A DNA stretch of 64,000 bases from CAZKTO01 sp964555685 (GTDB taxonomy: Bacteria > Chloroflexota > Dehalococcoidia > SHYB01), in assembly GCA_964555685.1 (NCBI GenBank), contig CAZKTO010000001.1, positions 1 to 64,000 on the forward strand, given 5' to 3'. The notes under the pieces are model-generated. The model had not been told where the DNA came from. It was given only the letters and a program-made list of their open reading frames with translations, and ran no database searches. The position numbers and the translations under genes were made by a program. Of the stretch, positions 49,241-59,846 are shown piece after piece. Each line of letters opens with the position of its first letter. Within the stretch, counting starts at the first letter, position 1.

Positions 49241-51519
49241 TAGCGGCCCTTCCGCGCCTTCAGCGCCCACAGCACCCGGTCCGGCGTCATGGGGTTCACC
49301 GTCATGCGCACGCCCGTGGCGTGGAAGACGGCGTTGCCGATGGCGCCGCCGCACGGCACGCACACCAGCTCGCCGATCCCCCGCGCGCCGAAGGGCCCGT
49401 CGGTGGCCGGCACCTCCACGATCACCGTGTCGATCATGGGCACGTCCGCCGCCGTCGGCATCCGGTAGTCGAGGAGGGATGGGTTGAGGAGCACGCCCCG
49501 CTCGTCCCACACCAGCTCCTCGGTGAGGGCCCAGCCGATGCCCTGGACCGCGCCTCCCTGCATCTGCCCCTCGACGAGCGTCGGGTTGATGGCGCGGCCC
49601 ACGTCCTGGAACGCCGTGTAGCGCAGCACCGTCACCTTGCCGGTCTCCTCGTCGACCTCCACATCCGCGATGTGCAGCGCGAAGCCCGGCGCCGGCTTCA
49701 TCCGCGGGTTGCTGCCGTGGGCGATGAGGGCGCCGCCGGCCTTGGTGGCCAGCTGGGCCACCTGCTTGAAGCCCAGCTTCTTGTCCGGCGCGTCCTTCAC
49801 GAAGAACACGCCGGCGCGATAGTCGACGCTCCCCTCGGCGGCACCGAGCATCGCCTCCGCCCGCCGCTTCATCTGCCCCAGCAGGTCCTGGCACGCAAGA
49901 ACGATCGCCGAGCTCATGCTGTAGGTCATGCGGCTGCCGCCCGTGATGTCCGAGTAGCCGGCCGTCTCCGTATCGCCCATGGCGATCCGAATCTCCTCCG
50001 GGGGCAGCTCGAGGCTGTCGGCGCACATCTGGAGAAAGCCCGTGCGCGTCGTCGACATCTCGATGGCGCCGATGGTGAGGCTGACGGCGCCATCGCCGCC
50101 GACGGTCAGGTGGCAGCTCGAGGTGTTGACGCCGCCGCCCCAGTAGCCGATGGCCACGCCGCGGCCCCGAGACTTTCCGGGCAGCGGGTCCGTCCACGCG
50201 GGATGGCCCTGGGCCCGCTCCAGCACGTCCTTGAGGCCGATCCGCACGAACGGGATATTGTTGGGCTGCGGGTCGCCCGTCTGGACGCAGTTCTTGAGGC
50301 GGAACTCCAGCGGGTCCATCCCGATGGCCTGGGCCACGTCGTCGATGACCGATTCGACGGCGAAGCAGGCGTCTGGCCCGCCCGGGGCGCGCAGCGAACC
50401 GACGCGCGGCTTGTTCGTCACCACGTCGAAGCCGTCCATGCGCAGGTTCGGCGTCCTGTAGGGCGCCACGCCCACCAGCATGCCCGCCATGACGGACGCT
50501 CCGGGGAAGGCGCCGGCGTCGTAGATGAGCCTCCCCTGGATGGCGGCGATGCGCCCATCCTTGTTCGCTCCGATCTTGAACGTGATGACGGCCTGGGGCC
50601 CCGGCGGCTCCGACATGAGCACCTCGTCGCGCCCCAGCACGATGCGCACCGGCCTCCCGGACCGCTCGGACAGCCGCACGCACAGGGGCGAGACGATGGC
50701 GTGCATCTTGCCGCCGAACGCTCCGCCCATCTCTACGGGGTGGACGATGATCCGCTTGGCCGGGATGCCCAGGAGGATGGCCAACTGGTTCTTGTGAAAG
50801 AAGATGCCCCGGGTGTTGGGCCAGACCTCCACCGTGCCGTCCGGGTGGAAGGAGGCGGTGTTGGCGTCCGGCTCGATGTAGCCTGGGTGCTTGACCTGTG
50901 TCTTGAAGGTCCGCTCGACGATCGCGTCGGCGGTCTTGAACGCCGCCTCCACATCGCCCCGGACCCACTCGGCGTGGACGGCCACGTTGCTGGGCTTCGC
51001 GGGCGCCGGAGCGCCCATCCGGCGCGTGAAGAGCTCCTCGTCCAGGACCAGGGCGCCGGGCTCCATCGCCAGCACCGGGTCCAGGACCGGCGGCAGCACC
51101 TCGTAGTCCACGTCGATGAGGCCCAGGGCCTCCTCGGCAATGTGCGGGTCCGTGGCGGCGACGGCGGCGACGGCATGGCCATAGAAGAGCGCCTTGTCCC
51201 TGGCCATCATGAGCTTGCTCAGGTGGTAGACGCCCATCTCGAACTCGCCGATGGGCACAGAGGCGTTCTTCGGCACGTCGGGGAAGTCCGCGCCGGTGAC
51301 CACCGCCTTCACGCCCGGCAGCTTGAGCGCGCGCGAGTAGTCGATCCTCTTGATGCGAGCGTGGGCGTGGGGGCTGCGCAGAATCTTGCCGTAGAGGCTA
51401 TCGCGCATGGGCAGATCATCGGCGTAGAGGGTCGCGCCCGTAACCCTGCCCGCGGCGTCGATGTTGCGAAAGCGCGTGCCGATGACGCCGGACCAATGCT
51501 GCTGCGTCTGCACGACCAC
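49240..51519 (-). CDS. Molybdenum hydroxylase, large (molybdopterin) subunit
   Basis: The catalytic subunit of a xanthine dehydrogenase / CoxL-type enzyme, 759 residues. EMGGAFGGKMHA (near 270) is the molybdopterin-binding glycine region, GSLRAPGGPDACFAVES follows, and GARGIGELVCVPCGG near 720 carries the Glu conserved as active-site base. It hydroxylates an unknown carbon, often in an N-heterocycle or aldehyde. The cysteine loop of true CO dehydrogenase (AYRCSFR) is absent, so it is not CoxL. The GTG at 51519 has AAGGAG five bases upstream; an ATG at 51564 is the alternative. The small subunit is encoded three genes downstream. Confidence 0.92.
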   Translation of the reverse strand: MVVQTQQHWSGVIGTRFRNIDAAGRVTGATLYADDLPMRDSLYGKILRSPHAHARIKRIDYSRALKLPGVKAVVTGADFPDVPKNASVPIGEFEMGVYHLSKLMMARDKALFYGHAVAAVAATDPHIAEEALGLIDVDYEVLPPVLDPVLAMEPGALVLDEELFTRRMGAPAPAKPSNVAVHAEWVRGDVEAAFKTADAIVERTFKTQVKHPGYIEPDANTASFHPDGTVEVWPNTRGIFFHKNQLAILLGIPAKRIIVHPVEMGGAFGGKMHAIVSPLCVRLSERSGRPVRIVLGRDEVLMSEPPGPQAVITFKIGANKDGRIAAIQGRLIYDAGAFPGASVMAGMLVGVAPYRTPNLRMDGFDVVTNKPRVGSLRAPGGPDACFAVESVIDDVAQAIGMDPLEFRLKNCVQTGDPQPNNIPFVRIGLKDVLERAQGHPAWTDPLPGKSRGRGVAIGYWGGGVNTSSCHLTVGGDGAVSLTIGAIEMSTTRTGFLQMCADSLELPPEEIRIAMGDTETAGYSDITGGSRMTYSMSSAIVLACQDLLGQMKRRAEAMLGAAEGSVDYRAGVFFVKDAPDKKLGFKQVAQLATKAGGALIAHGSNPRMKPAPGFALHIADVEVDEETGKVTVLRYTAFQDVGRAINPTLVEGQMQGGAVQGIGWALTEELVWDERGVLLNPSLLDYRMPTAADVPMIDTVIVEVPATDGPFGARGIGELVCVPCGGAIGNAVFHATGVRMTVNPMTPDRVLWALKARKGR

Positions 51520-51626
51520 GTCATCTCCTTGGACCGGCCGGGGGCGGATGGACTGTCCAACCATCGCGGGAGGGGCGGCCCCGCAGCGGAGCGCACTTCC
51601 CAGGCCCCCATCCGGGACCGCCGGCG

Positions 51627-52496
51627 TCAAAAGAGGATATCGATGCCCGCGTGCATCTCCTGGACCTTCGTGGTCGAGCAGCCCTTCTGATAGGCCTCGA
51701 TGATGCGCTGCTCGACCACGTGGGCGATCTCCATGGGCACGTCGAACTCGCGGCCAAGGGTGGTAGCCAGGCCGATGTCCTTCTTCGACATCCCAGGGGA
51801 GGCCTTGGGCGGCCGGGCGCCCTGCCGCAGGCCCATGGTGCGCCACAGGTGCATGAGCTCCGTATTGCCGGAGCCCTTCGAGACGGCCTCGTAGACCGTC
51901 TGGGCGGGGACGCCGGCCTTCACCGCCATGGCAAAGGCCTCGGGCAGGAGCGCCAGGATCGACATGGCGATGAGGTTGTTGGTGATCTTGCAGATCATCC
52001 CGGCCCCGATGGGCCCGCAGTACATCGCCTTGTTGCCGATGACGTCGAGCACCGGCTTGACGCGCAGGTAGAGCTCCTCGTTGCCGCCTGCCCAGACGGC
52101 CAGGGTGGCCGCCTCGGCGCCCTCGGCGCCGCCGCTGACCGGCGCGTCCAGCACGTTCACGCCCTGCTTCTTGAAGTCCGCCTCGATGCGGCGGATGAGC
52201 GTGGGCGAGTTGGACGAGAGATCGATGTAGGTGGCGCCGCGGCGCATGGCGCCCATGAGGCCGTTGGGCCCATAGACCACCTGCTCGACCTGCGCCGGCC
52301 CCGGGAGCGAGGTCAGCACGATCTCGGCGCCATGGGCGGCGGCCTTGGGACTCTCGGCCCACACGGCTCCCGCCTTGACCACCTCCGCCACGGCATCCTT
52401 CTTCACGTCGTGCACGGCGACGCGATGCTTGGCCTGCACCAGGTGCAGCGCCATGGGCCCGCCCATGAATCCGGTACCGATGAAACCCAGGTCCAT
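51627..52496 (-). CDS. 3-hydroxyisobutyrate dehydrogenase family protein
   Basis: A 289-residue beta-hydroxyacid dehydrogenase. Its NAD-binding loop is LGFIGTGFMGGPMALHL (3-19), substrate-binding DAPVSGGAEGA (about 116-126), and the catalytic Lys lies in GAGMICKITNNLIA (about 164-177). Candidates are 3-hydroxyisobutyrate dehydrogenase, tartronate semialdehyde reductase or gamma-hydroxybutyrate dehydrogenase; sequence alone does not decide. GGAGCAAACGGC precedes the ATG. Same strand and region as the hydroxylase and CoA-transferases. Confidence 0.9.
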   Translation of the reverse strand: MDLGFIGTGFMGGPMALHLVQAKHRVAVHDVKKDAVAEVVKAGAVWAESPKAAAHGAEIVLTSLPGPAQVEQVVYGPNGLMGAMRRGATYIDLSSNSPTLIRRIEADFKKQGVNVLDAPVSGGAEGAEAATLAVWAGGNEELYLRVKPVLDVIGNKAMYCGPIGAGMICKITNNLIAMSILALLPEAFAMAVKAGVPAQTVYEAVSKGSGNTELMHLWRTMGLRQGARPPKASPGMSKKDIGLATTLGREFDVPMEIAHVVEQRIIEAYQKGCSTTKVQEMHAGIDILF

Positions 52497-52557
52497 GCCG
52501 TTTGCTCCGTATGCCTGCTGGGGGCCGACGTCCGCGACGCTCCAACCTACCGATAAG

Positions 52558-52675
52558 AAACTATCTCAAAATCTTGTCCGTCCCAGTGCCCCGACAAGTC
52601 GGGGCCCGCTGCCGCCCTCTCCCCCAGCCCCCTCTCCGATCCGGAGAGGGGGAGGCCGTAGGCCGGGGGTGAGGG
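52558..52675. repeat. Dispersed intergenic repeat, copy B
   Basis: Matches copy A (38593-38707) over nearly its whole length. In the middle it carries CCCCGACaaGTCGGGG (52589-52604) where copy A has GTCCGCCtgcGGCGGAC. It lies between the amidohydrolase stop and the dehydrogenase start. Confidence 0.85.
52589..52604. repeat. Palindrome CCCCGACaaGTCGGGG, in intergenic repeat B
   Basis: Copy 7 of seven, identical to the copy at 1995-2010, placed as an exchangeable block inside repeat copy B. Confidence 0.85.
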
Positions 52676-52719
52676 TAGACCCAGCCCCCTCTACCATGGC
52701 CGGCGCTCGCCAGGGCCGG

Positions 52720-53814
52720 TCATGCCTCTCCGTAGAAGTGTCTGGGGTTGTCCCACAGGATCTTCTTCAGCGTCCGCTTGGAGACCGCGCCCTCGAGCCC
52801 CACGATGAGGTTGGTGAGGTCGGGCTTGTGGTCCGGGTGCGGGTAGTCCGACGCGAAGAGGACGCGGTCCTCGCCGATGTATTTGACCAGGTCGCCGATG
52901 TAGGGCTCGTCCGCCTCCAGCGACACGTAGCACTGCCGCCGGAAGTACTCCGAGGGCTTCATCTTGATGGTCTGGGCCACCTCGGGGTAGACGTTCTCGT
53001 ACCGCTCGTCCAGACGCCAGAGCCAGTAGGGCATCCAGCCGCAGCCGGCCTCCAGGAAGGCCACCTTCAGGGTCGGATGCCGCTCCAGCACACCCCCTTC
53101 CAGGAGCGCCAGGAACGCCATCATCTGCTCCATGGGGTGGGAGCAGGACCAGAGCGCGAAGTCGGTCTCGAACCGGTCCTGACCGGCCGTGGTCATGGGC
53201 GCGTGGGCCCCTTCGTGGACACCCAGGGCCACCCCCGATCGCTCGCACTCCGCCCACAGGGGCTCGAACGCCGGGTTGCCAAGGGTGCGGCCGTTCTCCG
53301 GGTTGGGCCGGATGAAGATCTCCTTGCAGCCGAAGTCCTTGATCACCCGGCGCAGCTCCATGAGCGCCAGCTCCGGGTCCTTCAGGCTTATGCCGGCGAC
53401 GAACTTCAGCCGCTCGGGGCTGTGCGAGCAGAAGTCGTGGAGCCAGTTGTTGTAGGCCCGGACCACCGCCGCGGCCACGTCGGGCTCCATGTTGCGGAAG
53501 AACCAGATGAAGAGCCCCTGGGTGGGGAAGAGGTAGGAGACGTCCAGCCCCATCCGGTCCATGGCCTTTACCTGGGATTCGGGGCTCCACCCGGCCTTGG
53601 CGTACTCCTCGTAGTGCTCCAGCGTCTTGCGTTGGAAGATCTCGCGCACGGAGTCCGCCAGCTTGAAGGACGACTCCACGCCCTTGTAGAACCGCTTGCC
53701 GTTGACGACCTTGGGGGCCATGGGGCGGTATGCGGGCTCCAGGTAGCGCTCCCAAAGGTCCGCCGGCTCCTGGACGTGGCCGTCGACGTCGATGATCTTG
53801 TAGCCTTTCAGCAC
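52720..53814 (-). CDS. Amidohydrolase family 2 protein
   Basis: A 364-residue metal-dependent hydrolase/decarboxylase of the amidohydrolase_2 (ACMSD-like) group. The N-terminal metal site IDVDGHVQEP (8-17) has HV where many members have HxH. HEGAHAP near 200, and FASDYPHPDHKPD near 321-333 with the metal-binding Asp, are also visible. Family members decarboxylate or hydrolyse cyclic acids, which would suit the hydroxylase and CoA-transferases nearby. The start is GTG at 53814 with GGAGAG just upstream. Confidence 0.88.
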   Translation of the reverse strand: MLKGYKIIDVDGHVQEPADLWERYLEPAYRPMAPKVVNGKRFYKGVESSFKLADSVREIFQRKTLEHYEEYAKAGWSPESQVKAMDRMGLDVSYLFPTQGLFIWFFRNMEPDVAAAVVRAYNNWLHDFCSHSPERLKFVAGISLKDPELALMELRRVIKDFGCKEIFIRPNPENGRTLGNPAFEPLWAECERSGVALGVHEGAHAPMTTAGQDRFETDFALWSCSHPMEQMMAFLALLEGGVLERHPTLKVAFLEAGCGWMPYWLWRLDERYENVYPEVAQTIKMKPSEYFRRQCYVSLEADEPYIGDLVKYIGEDRVLFASDYPHPDHKPDLTNLIVGLEGAVSKRTLKKILWDNPRHFYGEA

Positions 53815-53854
53815 GACGCTCTCCTTTCCGCCTGTCCCGCTCCCGCGGGCGCCT

Positions 53855-55588
53855 TTAGCGGTCGAGCCATACCTGCTCGAACTTGTAGGCCGGCGAGAGC
53901 GACGTGTAGACCCGCGGCCAGTTCTTCACTTCCTTCCGCCAGAAGTTGGGGGCGCCCACGAACAGGATGGGCGCCAGCGGCAGCTCGGCCTGCACCTCCC
54001 GCTGGAGGTCCGTCAGGACCTTGCGGCGGGCGGTCTCGTCAAAGGTGCGGTCCGCCTCATCCAGGAGCTGGTCGATGCGCGGGAACGACCACTTGCCAAA
54101 GTTCAGGCCGGCGCCGGTCCTCATCCACGGCGTCAGGTAAGCGGCGGGGTCGTCGAAGTCGAGGGTAGCGCTGTTGTACTCGATGTCAAAGTCGCCCCGA
54201 ATCCGTCGGTCGGATATCTCCGTGGTGCCCAGCAGGATCAGCGCCGGATCAATGCCAAGCTTTCGCAGTTGGGTTACGATGGCTTCCGCGCCCCGGGCAT
54301 GAGGCCCGTGGCTGCTGGCCATGAACCGCAGTTTCAAGGGCGTTCCCGCTGGGAAGCCGGCGTCCCGCAACAGCTCCCGAGCGCGGGCCCGATCCGCCTC
54401 CTTAGCGGACGGATTGAAGCCCGGTTGCCTCAACATCTCGTCCACGGGCAGGCCCCACTTCCCGCCCCGCTTGGCCGGGATCATCGGGCTGGCCAGCGCA
54501 TCCCCCAGGCCACCGTAGCTCACCTGCTGGATCTCGGTCCGATCGGTGAAGAAACTGATCGCCTGCCGGAGCCGCAAATCCCGCAGGGGCCCGACGCCGT
54601 TGAACACCAGGTCGTAGCGGCTGCTGGTGTACTCCTGCGCCTGGATGTCGGGGAACTCGCGCCGGATGATGTCGCGCTGGTCCGGGACCCAGTCGCTGTC
54701 GTAGGTACCCGGGTTGGCCAGGATCTGCCCGGCTCGAAAGGCCGCGAAGGCGGCGGTGGGATCGGCGATGATGTGGTACTTGACGGCGTCGAGATAGGGG
54801 AGCCCCTTCCTGAAGTAGTTGGCGTTGCGCTCCACGATGATCTCGATGTCCGTCCTGTCCACCGCCAGCTTGAAGGGCCCCGTGCCGATCACCTTCGCGT
54901 TCCACACCGTCATGTCCGGGACGTGCGCCGGCATGATCTGGGCGAAGTTCAGGGCGATCCCCCGCAAGAACGACACGGAGGGCCGCTTCATCCTCAGGAC
55001 GAGGGTGGAGTCATCGGGCACGTCAATGCGGTCTACCACTTCGAACCGCGACTTGAGGAAGGTGACCCGCGGGTCCGGGGGGGTGATGGCGCGGTTGTAC
55101 GAGTAGGCCACGTCCTTGGCTGTCATGGGCGTGCCATCGTGCCACTGCACGCCCTGGGTCAGCGTGAACGTGAAGACGGTCCCATCTCCCCCGACGGTCC
55201 AGCCCTTCGCCAGGTCCCCAATGATCTCCTCAGAGGTCTGGAAGTTGTAGGGGTTGGTGGTGATGAGGGTGTTCGTCATGGACGACGTGAGGACCTGGGC
55301 AAAGCCGCCGGCGGCGTTGTAGGTATCCCGGATCGGCCAGCCCCTTGCCAGGCGCAGCGGCAACGTGCCCCCGTACTTGGGCGCGGGCGTGGGTGTGGGC
55401 GCTGGTGTAGGCGTAGGGGCGGGCGTCGCAGCGGCGGGCGCGGCCGCCGTGGGCGACGCGGCCGGCGGCGTGGGCGCCTCCTCCTCACCTCCGCCGCAGC
55501 TCGCGATGACGAGCGCGGCCACGGTCAGCGCGGCGACTACCACCCACGCGCGACGGCCCAGGAACGCGGTGAAGTTCCGGTAACCCAT
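53855..55588 (-). CDS. Family 5 solute-binding lipoprotein (peptide/nickel type)
   Basis: A 577-residue lipoprotein receptor of the OppA/DppA class. The signal peptide ends in the lipobox IASC (Cys near 32), followed by a TPTPAPTP-rich linker to about residue 75 and the SBP_bac_5 domain with DLAKGWTVGGDGTVFTFTL, QGVQWHDGTPMTAKDVAYS and FKLAVDR. It is a paralogue of the protein at 29761-31602. No permease or ATPase is adjacent. It probably delivers a peptide-like or small organic substrate, perhaps for the catabolic enzymes next to it. AGGGGGAGGGGGCAGCC precedes the ATG. Confidence 0.92.
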   Translation of the reverse strand: MGYRNFTAFLGRRAWVVVAALTVAALVIASCGGGEEEAPTPPAASPTAAAPAAATPAPTPTPAPTPTPAPKYGGTLPLRLARGWPIRDTYNAAGGFAQVLTSSMTNTLITTNPYNFQTSEEIIGDLAKGWTVGGDGTVFTFTLTQGVQWHDGTPMTAKDVAYSYNRAITPPDPRVTFLKSRFEVVDRIDVPDDSTLVLRMKRPSVSFLRGIALNFAQIMPAHVPDMTVWNAKVIGTGPFKLAVDRTDIEIIVERNANYFRKGLPYLDAVKYHIIADPTAAFAAFRAGQILANPGTYDSDWVPDQRDIIRREFPDIQAQEYTSSRYDLVFNGVGPLRDLRLRQAISFFTDRTEIQQVSYGGLGDALASPMIPAKRGGKWGLPVDEMLRQPGFNPSAKEADRARARELLRDAGFPAGTPLKLRFMASSHGPHARGAEAIVTQLRKLGIDPALILLGTTEISDRRIRGDFDIEYNSATLDFDDPAAYLTPWMRTGAGLNFGKWSFPRIDQLLDEADRTFDETARRKVLTDLQREVQAELPLAPILFVGAPNFWRKEVKNWPRVYTSLSPAYKFEQVWLDR

Positions 55589-55643
55589 GGCTGCCCCCTC
55601 CCCCTGTAGCTCGCCCACGCTGGGTATCGGCGGCGCGGCAGGG

Positions 55644-55674
55644 TATACGTATACCGAACCGCCGCCCCTGTCAA
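55644..55674 (-). promoter_or_regulatory. Promoter of the second lipoprotein gene
   Basis: On the minus strand a perfect TTGACA (55669-55674) is followed after 15-17 bp by the palindromic TATACGTATA (55644-55654), which contains possible -10 boxes. Confidence 0.55.
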
Positions 55675-55740
55675 GGGGGAGGGGTGAGCGTGGCTGCGAC
55701 GGGAATCGGGGTCAGCCCCGTGCGAGATCGAGCTCGCTCA

Positions 55741-55887
55741 CGACCCTGGGACCGCCTCCAGCGTCCGGTGGACCGGGCACCGGATCGCGACCTCCAGGAG
55801 GCGCGCCCCCTGGACATCGTCCAGCTCGCCCGCGACGACGATGGAGCGACGGATGCGGTCCACCATCGCATCGTCTTTCGCGTTGCT
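55741..55887 (-). pseudogene. OsmC-family remnant
   Basis: The minus strand encodes AMVDRIRRSIVVAGELDDVQ followed by LLEVAIRCPVHRTLEA, which matches the C-terminal end of OsmC/YhfA-type proteins, including the CPVHRTL motif. Neither the first two thirds of the protein nor its normal end is present. It lies 54 bp downstream of tRNA-Val, a usual place for integration and gene decay. Confidence 0.6.
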
Positions 55888-55941
55888 GTGGGCTCGCGGC
55901 GGCGGGCAGCCCGCCGTCCAAGTCCGGAGGGGAGTGGGTGA

Positions 55942-56018
55942 TGGTGGGCGGTATTGGAGTCGAACCAATGACCTTTGCGATGTCAACGCAATGCTCTAAC
56001 CGGCTGAGCTAACCGCCC
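55942..56018 (-). tRNA. tRNA-Val (anticodon GAC)
   Basis: The minus strand gives a 77-nt cloverleaf including an encoded CCA. The acceptor stem is GGGCGGT/ACCGCCC with discriminator A, the D arm is GCTCAGCCGGTTAGAGC, the anticodon stem TTGCG/CGCAA holds the loop TTGACAT, and the T arm is TTGGTTCGACTCCAA. The anticodon GAC reads GUC and GUU. Confidence 0.95.
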
Positions 56019-56053
56019 CCGAACAGAAGAGCACCGACGGTATCCAGGGTTCG

Positions 56054-56083
56054 AGTGTAGCAAACGCCCTGCTTTAGCGTCAA
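56054..56083 (-). promoter_or_regulatory. Promoter of tRNA-Val
   Basis: On the minus strand, TTGACG (56078-56083), an 18-bp spacer and TACACT (56054-56059), 35 bp before the tRNA. Confidence 0.7.
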
Positions 56084-56204
56084 CGCGCACTCCTGGGCCT
56101 CGCCCCATCCCTGCGCGACCAGGCGCTCTGGCCATCCCTTGGCCGCTCCCCTATACTGTACCTTTGGGACGCCTGCCGCGCACGTCTGCGTCCGATATGA
56201 GCCG

Positions 56205-58889
<2,685 letters not shown>

Positions 58890-58920
58890 TACCTGGTTGC
58901 AATAAGCGCCGTTACCTTAT

Positions 58921-58982
58921 CCCGTTCGTGGTGAGCCTGTCGAACCACGAAGCCCGCCCTTCGACAAGCTCAGGGCGAACGG
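58921..58982. repeat. REP-like element with two hairpins
   Basis: TTCGTGGT/ACCACGAA and GCCCT/AGGGC hairpins form the well-known GTTCGTGGTGAGCCTGTCG - CCCTTCGACAAGCTCAGGG pair. This element is scattered through intergenic regions of many proteobacterial and environmental genomes. Confidence 0.8.
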
Positions 58983-59055
58983 ATATGGAGGTCATGCCGA
59001 TCTTGACGCCAATTCATGCAAGCAGGTACTAGCGTCCCCTCCCTCCACCCACCGT

Positions 59056-59088
59056 GGGGAAACCTCTTTTGCCAAAGAGGCTTTCCCC
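59056..59088. terminator. Hairpin 1 downstream of the Clp gene
   Basis: GGGGAAACCTCTTT pairs with AAAGAGGcTTTCCCC around a TGCC loop, with one bulged base. Its sequence is akin to the hairpin at 1338-1363. Confidence 0.6.
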
Positions 59089-59113
59089 AGGCCCCTTCCA
59101 GAAAACTCTAGAG

Positions 59114-59166
59114 GTGGAGTAGAGAGGGGGGTGGGCCCTGGAGGCCCACCCCCCTCTCTACTCCAC
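59114..59166. repeat. Perfect 24-bp inverted repeat
   Basis: Arms at 59114-59137 and 59143-59166 are perfectly complementary with only five bases between them. A transcript from either strand would form one of the most stable hairpins in the window. Confidence 0.85.
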
Positions 59167-59188
59167 GCCTAAGGTTCTTTGGGAGGGT

Positions 59189-59223
59189 CTGGGAACACCT
59201 TTCTGTCAAGAAAGGGTTCCCAG
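59189..59223. terminator. Hairpin 3, before the thioesterase gene end
   Basis: CTGGGAACaCCTTTCT pairs with AGAAAGGGTTCCCAG around GTCA, with one bulged A. It lies 38 bp past the minus-strand stop of the FlK-like gene and can serve as its terminator. Confidence 0.6.
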
Positions 59224-59260
59224 AGTGGTGGAAGGAAAGGCGCTGGGCGCGGGAGGCGGA

Positions 59261-59653
59261 CTACCGGCTTTCGCCGGGAGGGCGGGCCCGGAAGCGGCCG
59301 GGGTCGATGACGGCCCGCTCGTGGATGCCCTCGCCGATCTTGACGTCGCCGGAGAAGGCCTGGACCTCGAAGATGTAGCGCCGGCCCTCCATGCGCGCGA
59401 ACGTGGCCTTGACGCGCACGGGCTTGCCGACGGGGCTCGGGGCCAGGTGCCGCACGTCCACCCGCGCGCCTACGGAGGGCGGGCCGGGGCCCATCTGCTC
59501 CTGCATGAGCTTCAAGCAGACGCCCTCCATGAACCCGATCATCGTGGGCGTCGAAAGCATCTCGACGGGGCCCACGTGGGTCACGCCCATGCCGGGCCGG
59601 GTCTCCATCGTCGCCTCTTTGCTCACCCCGGGCTGTAGCGGACTGGTCGTCAT
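59261..59653 (-). CDS. FlK-like acyl-CoA thioesterase
   Basis: A 130-residue hot-dog protein of the fluoroacetyl-CoA thioesterase (FlK)-like group. MLSTPTMIGFMEGVCLKLM (about 32-50) holds the Thr and Glu of the active site, and VGARVDVRHLAPSPVGKPV (about 62-80) the His. GEGIHERAVID near the C-terminus is typical. It would hydrolyse a small acyl-CoA, perhaps to detoxify or to release CoA. It stands next to a CoA-transferase pair, separated by repeat copy C. Confidence 0.85.
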   Translation of the reverse strand: MTTSPLQPGVSKEATMETRPGMGVTHVGPVEMLSTPTMIGFMEGVCLKLMQEQMGPGPPSVGARVDVRHLAPSPVGKPVRVKATFARMEGRRYIFEVQAFSGDVKIGEGIHERAVIDPGRFRARPPGESR

Positions 59654-59708
59654 GCTGTCTCCTTATAGCCCATCCGAAAACTCGCCGCTTTGATGTGCCC
59701 GTTTTCGT

Positions 59709-59785
59709 CCCCTGCCGCCCTCTCCCCCTGCCCCCTCTCCGAGTCGGAGAGGGGGTGGCCCGCCTCGGGCGGGCCGGAGGTGAGG
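59709..59785. repeat. Dispersed intergenic repeat, copy C
   Basis: Carries the TGCCGCCCTCTCCCC segment and the CTCTCCGAgTCGGAGAG palindrome shared with copies A and B, but not their first third. After the palindrome, GGCCCGCCtcgGGCGGGCC (59757-59775) replaces the GTAGGCC of the other copies. Confidence 0.8.
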
Positions 59786-59846
59786 ATAGAACCCGCCCTG
59801 TTCGCAACCTGCAAAAAGACTTTTTGAGATCGTTTGTTGGTCGCGG

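Larger units (their letters stand above)
58890..59260. other. Gene-free spacer with REP-like and hairpin repeats
   Basis: 371 bp without a gene, holding one REP-like element (58921-58982) and three strong hairpins (59056-59088, 59114-59166, 59189-59223), annotated separately. Confidence 0.7.
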
